DNA of 9,731 nt from contig CAOKLK010000012.1 in assembly GCA_948469295.1 (NCBI GenBank), forward strand, positions 1-9,731, written 5' to 3'. Positions within the stretch are counted from its first letter, which is position 1; every line of letters begins with the position of its first letter. The DNA is from an uncultured Mycoplasmatota bacterium (GTDB lineage Bacteria; Bacillota_I; Bacilli_A; RF39; UBA660). Below are positions 6,482-9,731 of this stretch, piece by piece. A program made the position numbers and the translations under genes. Under the pieces are notes generated by a model. It saw nothing but the letters and a program-made list of their open reading frames with translations, had not been told where the DNA came from and did no database searches.

Positions 6482-7220
6482 TATTTTAGAAATTCAAAAG
6501 ATTCAAAAGATTTACCATACTACTAATGGGGAAATTGAAGCGATTTCAGATTGCTCTTTTTCTGTCAATTCTGGAGAATTTATTTCTATTGTTGGCCCAA
6601 GTGGTTGTGGAAAATCTACTTTGCTTAGCATTTTAGCAGGACTAGAAAAACCGAGTAATGGAAAAATTCATTTGTTGGAGGGTTGTAGCATTGGATACAT
6701 GCTCCAGACGGATTCGTTATTTCCTTGGCTTACTATTTGGGATAATGCTTTGTTAGGTCTTAAAATCCAAAAAAAAGATACGAAAGAAAATAAAGATTAT
6801 GTAAAACAATTGTTGATTACTTACGGCTTGAAAGATTTTGTTGATAAGTATCCAAAAGAACTTTCTGGTGGTATGAAGCAAAGGGTTGCATTGATTCGAA
6901 CATTGGCTTTAAAACCAGATATCCTACTTTTAGATGAACCATTTTCAGCATTGGATTATCAATCTAGACTTGCAGTTAGTGATGATGTGTTTCAGATTTT
7001 AAAAAAAGAAGGAAAAACGGCTATTATGGTAACACATGATCTAGCAGAAGCTGTTTCTATGTCTGACCGAGTTATCGTTTTTTCGAAAAGACCTTGTCAT
7101 TTGAAACAAATTTATCATATTGAGTTGAGTAACAAACAAAATCCAATTGAGAATAGAAAAGCAAGGGAATTTGCTACATATTATGATTTGATTTGGAAGG
7201 ATTTGGATATCAATGTCTAA
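6474..7220 (+). CDS. ABC transporter ATP-binding protein, SsuB/TauB/NrtD type
   Basis: The 248-aa cytosolic ATPase powers a two-gene importer with the permease downstream. All motifs are intact: Walker A GPSGCGKST (41-49), the Q-loop in YMLQTDSLFPW (Q78; this LFPW form is typical of the nitrate/sulfonate/taurine group), signature LSGGMKQR (130-137), Walker B ILLLDEP (150-156), D-loop SALD and the switch histidine H188. The ATG lies inside the end of the binding-protein gene (8-nt overlap), and the stop overlaps the permease start by 8 nt, so translation is coupled. The transported compound is unknown; sulfonates, taurine, nitrate, a thiamine pyrimidine precursor and related small molecules all use this subfamily. 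With the partner binding protein truncated, the importer probably has no dedicated receptor unless one is encoded elsewhere. Confidence 0.93.
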   Translation: MNNILEIQKIQKIYHTTNGEIEAISDCSFSVNSGEFISIVGPSGCGKSTLLSILAGLEKPSNGKIHLLEGCSIGYMLQTDSLFPWLTIWDNALLGLKIQKKDTKENKDYVKQLLITYGLKDFVDKYPKELSGGMKQRVALIRTLALKPDILLLDEPFSALDYQSRLAVSDDVFQILKKEGKTAIMVTHDLAEAVSMSDRVIVFSKRPCHLKQIYHIELSNKQNPIENRKAREFATYYDLIWKDLDINV

Positions 7221-8004
7221 TGAACAAAAGAAATTTTTAAGAAAACAACGTACGGAAAAAGTATTGGTTCTTTTTATTCAAATATCTATTATCGTCGGAT
7301 TTCTGTTTCTTTGGGAATTTTTAAGCTTTAAAAAAATTATAAATCCTTTTATTTTTTCTAGTCCAACTAGAATTTGGAATACTATTTATACTTTGTATTT
7401 ATCTGGGGATTTATTTCTTCACATTTTTACAACGTTTTATGAAATTATTTTGGCATTTTTTCTAGGAATCAGTATTGGATTTTTTGTTGCAGTACTTTTA
7501 TATGAAATTCCAATTTTAGCAAAAATTATTGATCCATTTCTTACGATGTTAAATAGTTTACCTAAGGTTGCTTTAGGACCAATCATTATTATTTGGGTAG
7601 GTGCAAATACAAAATCTATTATTGTTATGGCTTTACTTATTAACCTTATTGTTAGTATTATAAATATTTATAATGGATTTCTAGGTACTGATCATAATAA
7701 ATTGATTTTGATGAAAAGTTTTGGAGCAAGCCGTTTTCAAATTCTATTCCATTTGATTATTCCTAGTTCTAAAAATTCTATCGTTTCTTCTTTGAAACTT
7801 AATATTTCTATGACTTTAATCGGAGTAATCATGGGAGAATTTTTAGTTAGCAAAAAAGGAATTGGTTACTTAATCATTTATGGAACTCAAGTATTTAATC
7901 TTAATATTGTAATGAGTGGAATTATTATTTTAGTAATAATGTCATTCTTAATTTATGAATGTGTTTCTTTGATAGAAAAAAGAATGAATCATCAACAAAA
8001 ATAA
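7213..8004 (+). CDS. ABC transporter permease, SsuC/TauC/NrtB type
   Basis: This 263-aa inner-membrane protein has a basic cytosolic N-terminus (about 1-15) and roughly six hydrophobic segments, at about 17-37, 74-97, 121-129 with 135-152, 196-212 and 233-251. The EAA loop that docks on the ATPase is clear around 166-184, LMKSFGASRFQILFHLIIP, with the conserved G171. LNSLPKVALGPIIIIWVG (113-130) is characteristic of the binding-protein-dependent permeases of this subfamily. The length is normal and no break is seen. It forms the channel for the ATPase encoded just upstream, whose stop overlaps its ATG. A good terminator follows 46 nt downstream, so this is the last gene of the operon. The substrate cannot be read from the sequence. 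Confidence 0.92.
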   Translation: MSNEQKKFLRKQRTEKVLVLFIQISIIVGFLFLWEFLSFKKIINPFIFSSPTRIWNTIYTLYLSGDLFLHIFTTFYEIILAFFLGISIGFFVAVLLYEIPILAKIIDPFLTMLNSLPKVALGPIIIIWVGANTKSIIVMALLINLIVSIINIYNGFLGTDHNKLILMKSFGASRFQILFHLIIPSSKNSIVSSLKLNISMTLIGVIMGEFLVSKKGIGYLIIYGTQVFNLNIVMSGIIILVIMSFLIYECVSLIEKRMNHQQK

Positions 8005-8050
8005 TAGTAATATTTAAATTTATATGTTACTTTACTAAATTAAAAATTTG

Positions 8051-8077
8051 AACTACACCGCAAGGTGTGGTTTTTTG
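8051..8077 (+). terminator. Intrinsic terminator of the ABC transporter operon
   Basis: ACACC (8055-8059) pairs with GGTGT (8064-8068) around a GCAA tetraloop. AAC/GTT extends the stem across a T/G wobble, and the stem is followed by six T's (8071-8076). This is the clearest terminator in the window and fits the end of the permease gene. Confidence 0.85.
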
Positions 8078-8107
8078 ATTAAATAAAAGAATCCCTCATT
8101 ACTTTGA

Positions 8108-8401
8108 CTAATTGTCAGAAAAAAAGAAATCTATATTTGAAGAGATATCTAAACTATAAAAGTTGGTATTGTAATTCTTTCTATCAGAGGCAGTTACTCT
8201 AATTTTTTGAGTAACTGAATCTTTATTTAATTCGCCACTTTTAAAAATATTTTGTAAGTGATAGGTAATATTGTTTTCTGCTATAATAACCATAGTTTTT
8301 TGCGTTAACCAAAAGTCTTCATTATCATAAAGTACCTCAATAGATTTATTTGTATTTTCGCTTTGATATAAAATTAAATCTTTTAGCTTGTCTATTTGCA
8401 T
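8108..8401 (-). pseudogene. RhuM-family remnant, N-terminal fragment
   Basis: The 97-codon frame starts at ATG 8399-8401, with AGGA about 10 nt upstream, and matches the beginning of RhuM-family proteins: FWLTQKTM (30-37), NNITYHLQNIFKSGELNKDS (43-62) and VTASDRKNYNTNFYSLDI (69-86). Family homology stops there: the SVGYR...EFRIWATKVL part is absent, and the frame ends after a low-complexity tail (FFFSDN). Near 38-41 about three residues seem to be missing relative to the family pattern, so internal decay has also begun. The usual length is over 300 residues. It is a different paralogue from the one at the left edge, with low identity outside the motifs. It faces the transporter terminator tail to tail. 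It is most probably non-functional, although the helix-turn-helix-like N-terminal part could still be translated. Confidence 0.8.
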
Positions 8402-8433
8402 TTACCAAAATCCTGCTTTATTTTTCATTTTTT

Positions 8434-8494
8434 TGTCATAAGTAATTGTTCCTTTTTCCATACAAAAATGTCATAATTGTATGGAGAAAGGAAC
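8434..8494. repeat. 18-bp near-perfect inverted repeat with interleaved direct repeats
   Basis: Arms 8448-8465 and 8477-8494 are complementary at 17 of 18 positions, the odd one being a T/G wobble, around an 11-nt loop. The octamer TGTCATAA occurs just before the left arm (8434-8441) and again in the loop (8469-8476). On the plus strand the stem is followed, 4 nt later, by six T's, as in a terminator. In the minus direction, downstream of the deoxyribosyltransferase-like gene, there is no T run. It could be a terminator, a protein-binding palindrome, an mRNA-stabilising hairpin or the remnant of a small mobile element. Confidence 0.7.
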
Positions 8495-8523
8495 ATAGTT
8501 TTTTACTTTTTCTCTTAAATTCA

Positions 8524-8925
8524 TTATTCTTCCTCTTCATATAATTTTATCCATCCAAGTTTTAGCCATAAATTTATTTCTTCATAGCATCCAACTTTAT
8601 TACTTGGCATTTTAAAAACTACTAATTCAATTTTTTTATTATAGATCAATTTTTGTGATAATCCAAAAAGTAATTCTGCATATGCTTCATAACCAATATA
8701 TCCAACTATACCATTCTTATCTTCGTTCATGATAAATAACATATCTGTTTTGATGATGTTTTCTAGAAATTCAATATGCACATTTGGGTATAATTCTATA
8801 AATTTTGTACTTTCAATTACTCTTGGATAATCTAATATTTTATATTTTTTATTTTCAAAAATTTCTAACCACTTATTCACCTCATTTTGAAGTTTGGCAC
8901 TTCCTGCTATAACTATTTTTTTCAT
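8524..8925 (-). CDS. Nucleoside 2-deoxyribosyltransferase-like protein
   Basis: The 133-aa product looks like a short member of the nucleoside 2-deoxyribosyltransferase superfamily, whose classical members cleave the N-glycosidic bond of deoxynucleosides through a glutamate. It begins with a beta strand and glycine turn (KKIVIAGSAKL, 2-12). The characteristic part is TDMLFIMNEDKNGIVGYIGY (60-79), followed by EAYAEL (80-85): an aspartate at the end of the strand, then a G...E...E arrangement in which E80 or E84 would be the catalytic glutamate. The ending GWIKLYEEEE is acidic. The start has a good AAGGGAG site 9 nt upstream. It lies 59 nt after the AIPR-family gene on the same strand and probably shares its transcript. 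The actual substrate (nucleoside, nucleotide or NAD-like) is unknown. The assignment rests on motif shape and is moderately sure. Confidence 0.6.
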   Translation of the reverse strand: MKKIVIAGSAKLQNEVNKWLEIFENKKYKILDYPRVIESTKFIELYPNVHIEFLENIIKTDMLFIMNEDKNGIVGYIGYEAYAELLFGLSQKLIYNKKIELVVFKMPSNKVGCYEEINLWLKLGWIKLYEEEE

Positions 8926-8984
8926 AAATCTTAACTCCCTTGTTCATAAATTATTCATTTTACAAAAACTCAAAATAAATTTTT

Positions 8985-9731
8985 TTAATTGTTATTCTCT
9001 AAACTATTTAATAATACTGTCATATAAAGAGTTTTCCAATTCCCATTATCTTTTCCGACAGATTGTGGATTATTACCTAATGTTCTACTTCTTTCAATTG
9101 TAGTTTCTACTAAGTCTCCTCCAATGGAATTTAATATAGTAAATGGATCTCTTTTCCATGTATAATAGCCATTTGAATCTATAGTGATCAATGCTCGAAA
9201 AGAACCTAATATTGGATAAATAAATCCTGTTGGAGATCCAATCTCCATATTTTTTTGATAAAATTTAGATTTTAGAGCTATATTATTTTTAGGTACGATT
9301 GTTCCTTTAATTGATCCATATCTACCATTCGGATTTTTTATTTTATAAAAGAAATTCATTTTGCTTTCGATTTCATCATAAAGTTTAAATATATCTATCA
9401 TGATTGGTTTCATTTTTACATAAGGATTTTCTAAAGTTTCTCCATGTTCTTTATGTTTTTTTATGTAGTAATCAATACATTGTTTTTTGCCACTATAAGA
9501 TGTAATTGGAAATATTTCCATATTATTATAACGATTAATATTAAACATATTTAAAATTGCCAATATATCTGTAACATCGATATCTCCGACATCATTTTCT
9601 TTAAAAAATACTCGTTTTACAAAACTTTCGTTTTGGATAGCAGTTTTGATAATTTCAAACCTATTTTCTAATTCTGCAATGGACTTATCTTCTACTTGAG
9701 TCGATGTATTTCTTGCAGCAGCTAAATTTTG
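8985..9731 (-). CDS. AIPR-family (abortive infection phage resistance) protein, 5' part outside window
   Basis: The frame is open from the right edge to TAA at 8985-8987, giving 248 C-terminal residues. A TTG at 9561-9563 is internal, not a start. The sequence agrees with the AIPR family as I remember it: ARNTSTQVEDKSIAELENRF near the edge, then GDIDVTDILAILNMFNI, ENPYVKMKPIMIDIFKLYDE, a glycine-rich GRYGSIKG loop, PTGFIYPILGSFRALI and the closing TTIERSRTLGNNPQSVGKDN. AIPR proteins are associated with abortive infection against phages; family members often carry further domains in the N-terminal half, here unseen. The C-terminus is complete and undamaged. It is followed by the deoxyribosyltransferase-like gene and probably forms an operon with it. 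The family call is fairly sure. Function in this host is inferred. Confidence 0.75.
   Translation of the reverse strand, partial: QNLAAARNTSTQVEDKSIAELENRFEIIKTAIQNESFVKRVFFKENDVGDIDVTDILAILNMFNINRYNNMEIFPITSYSGKKQCIDYYIKKHKEHGETLENPYVKMKPIMIDIFKLYDEIESKMNFFYKIKNPNGRYGSIKGTIVPKNNIALKSKFYQKNMEIGSPTGFIYPILGSFRALITIDSNGYYTWKRDPFTILNSIGGDLVETTIERSRTLGNNPQSVGKDNGNWKTLYMTVLLNSLENNN

Noticed and set aside
8894..9103. Plus-strand frame of 69 codons across the gap between two minus-strand genes
   Set aside because: Both ends are antisense to well-supported genes and its composition is hydrophobic filler.
8985..9563. TTG at 9561-9563 as the start of a complete 192-aa protein
   Set aside because: The frame stays open and family-like up to the window edge, so the gene is partial.
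1..9731. CRISPR array, tRNA or rRNA genes
   Set aside because: No regularly spaced repeats, cloverleaf-like segments with TTCRA/CCA features or rRNA-like GC-richer tracts were seen on either strand.

Overview
The window is very AT-rich DNA from a low-GC Gram-positive bacterium, most likely a gut-type Bacilli/Erysipelotrichia-like or Mycoplasmatota-adjacent lineage. Evidence: A/T-loaded codons, strong Shine-Dalgarno (SD) sites of the AAGGGGG/GGAG type, extended -10 promoters (TGTTATAAT occurs twice), and a membrane-anchored NagZ-type enzyme, which implies a peptidoglycan wall. Every intact gene whose end lies in the window stops with TAA, and the tryptophans I checked use TGG, so nothing points to the mycoplasma code. 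Species cannot be named from the sequence alone. No tRNA, rRNA or CRISPR array was seen.

Layout. (1) 1-695, minus: a RhuM-family gene running off the left edge and broken by a one-base frameshift; then a doubtful 70-aa ORF (773-985) and a 347-nt stretch without a convincing gene. (2) 1333-1971, plus: intact threonylcarbamoyl-AMP synthase (TsaC/YrdC/Sua5 type), a tRNA-modification housekeeping gene. (3) 1981-4499, minus: a mobile-element-like block of a zinc-ribbon protein, a tiny SHOCT-like ORF whose expected ATG reads ATA, and a complete 563-aa large serine recombinase with a TTG start. An intrinsic terminator built into the end of the zinc-ribbon gene separates it from the two downstream genes. 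(4) 4568-5941, minus: membrane-anchored family 3 beta-N-acetylhexosaminidase (NagZ-like). (5) 6062-8004, plus: an ABC importer operon of the nitrate/sulfonate/taurine/thiamine-precursor type, with overlapping ATPase and permease genes and a terminator; the substrate-binding gene in front has lost its N-terminal half and its promoter region. (6) 8108-9731, minus: a second, decayed RhuM fragment, an 18-bp near-perfect hairpin, a nucleoside 2-deoxyribosyltransferase-like gene, and the C-terminal 248 codons of an AIPR-family (abortive infection phage resistance) gene running off the right edge.

Taken together this is an accessory region in flux. Housekeeping or ordinary genes (tsaC, nagZ, the transporter) alternate with mobile (serine recombinase) and defence-associated (RhuM, AIPR) genes, and four genes show damage: a frameshift, a lost start, a 5' truncation and a fragment. 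The best candidate for something functional and poorly described is the AIPR plus deoxyribosyltransferase-like pair at the right end; its context suggests a defence module, but this is inference.
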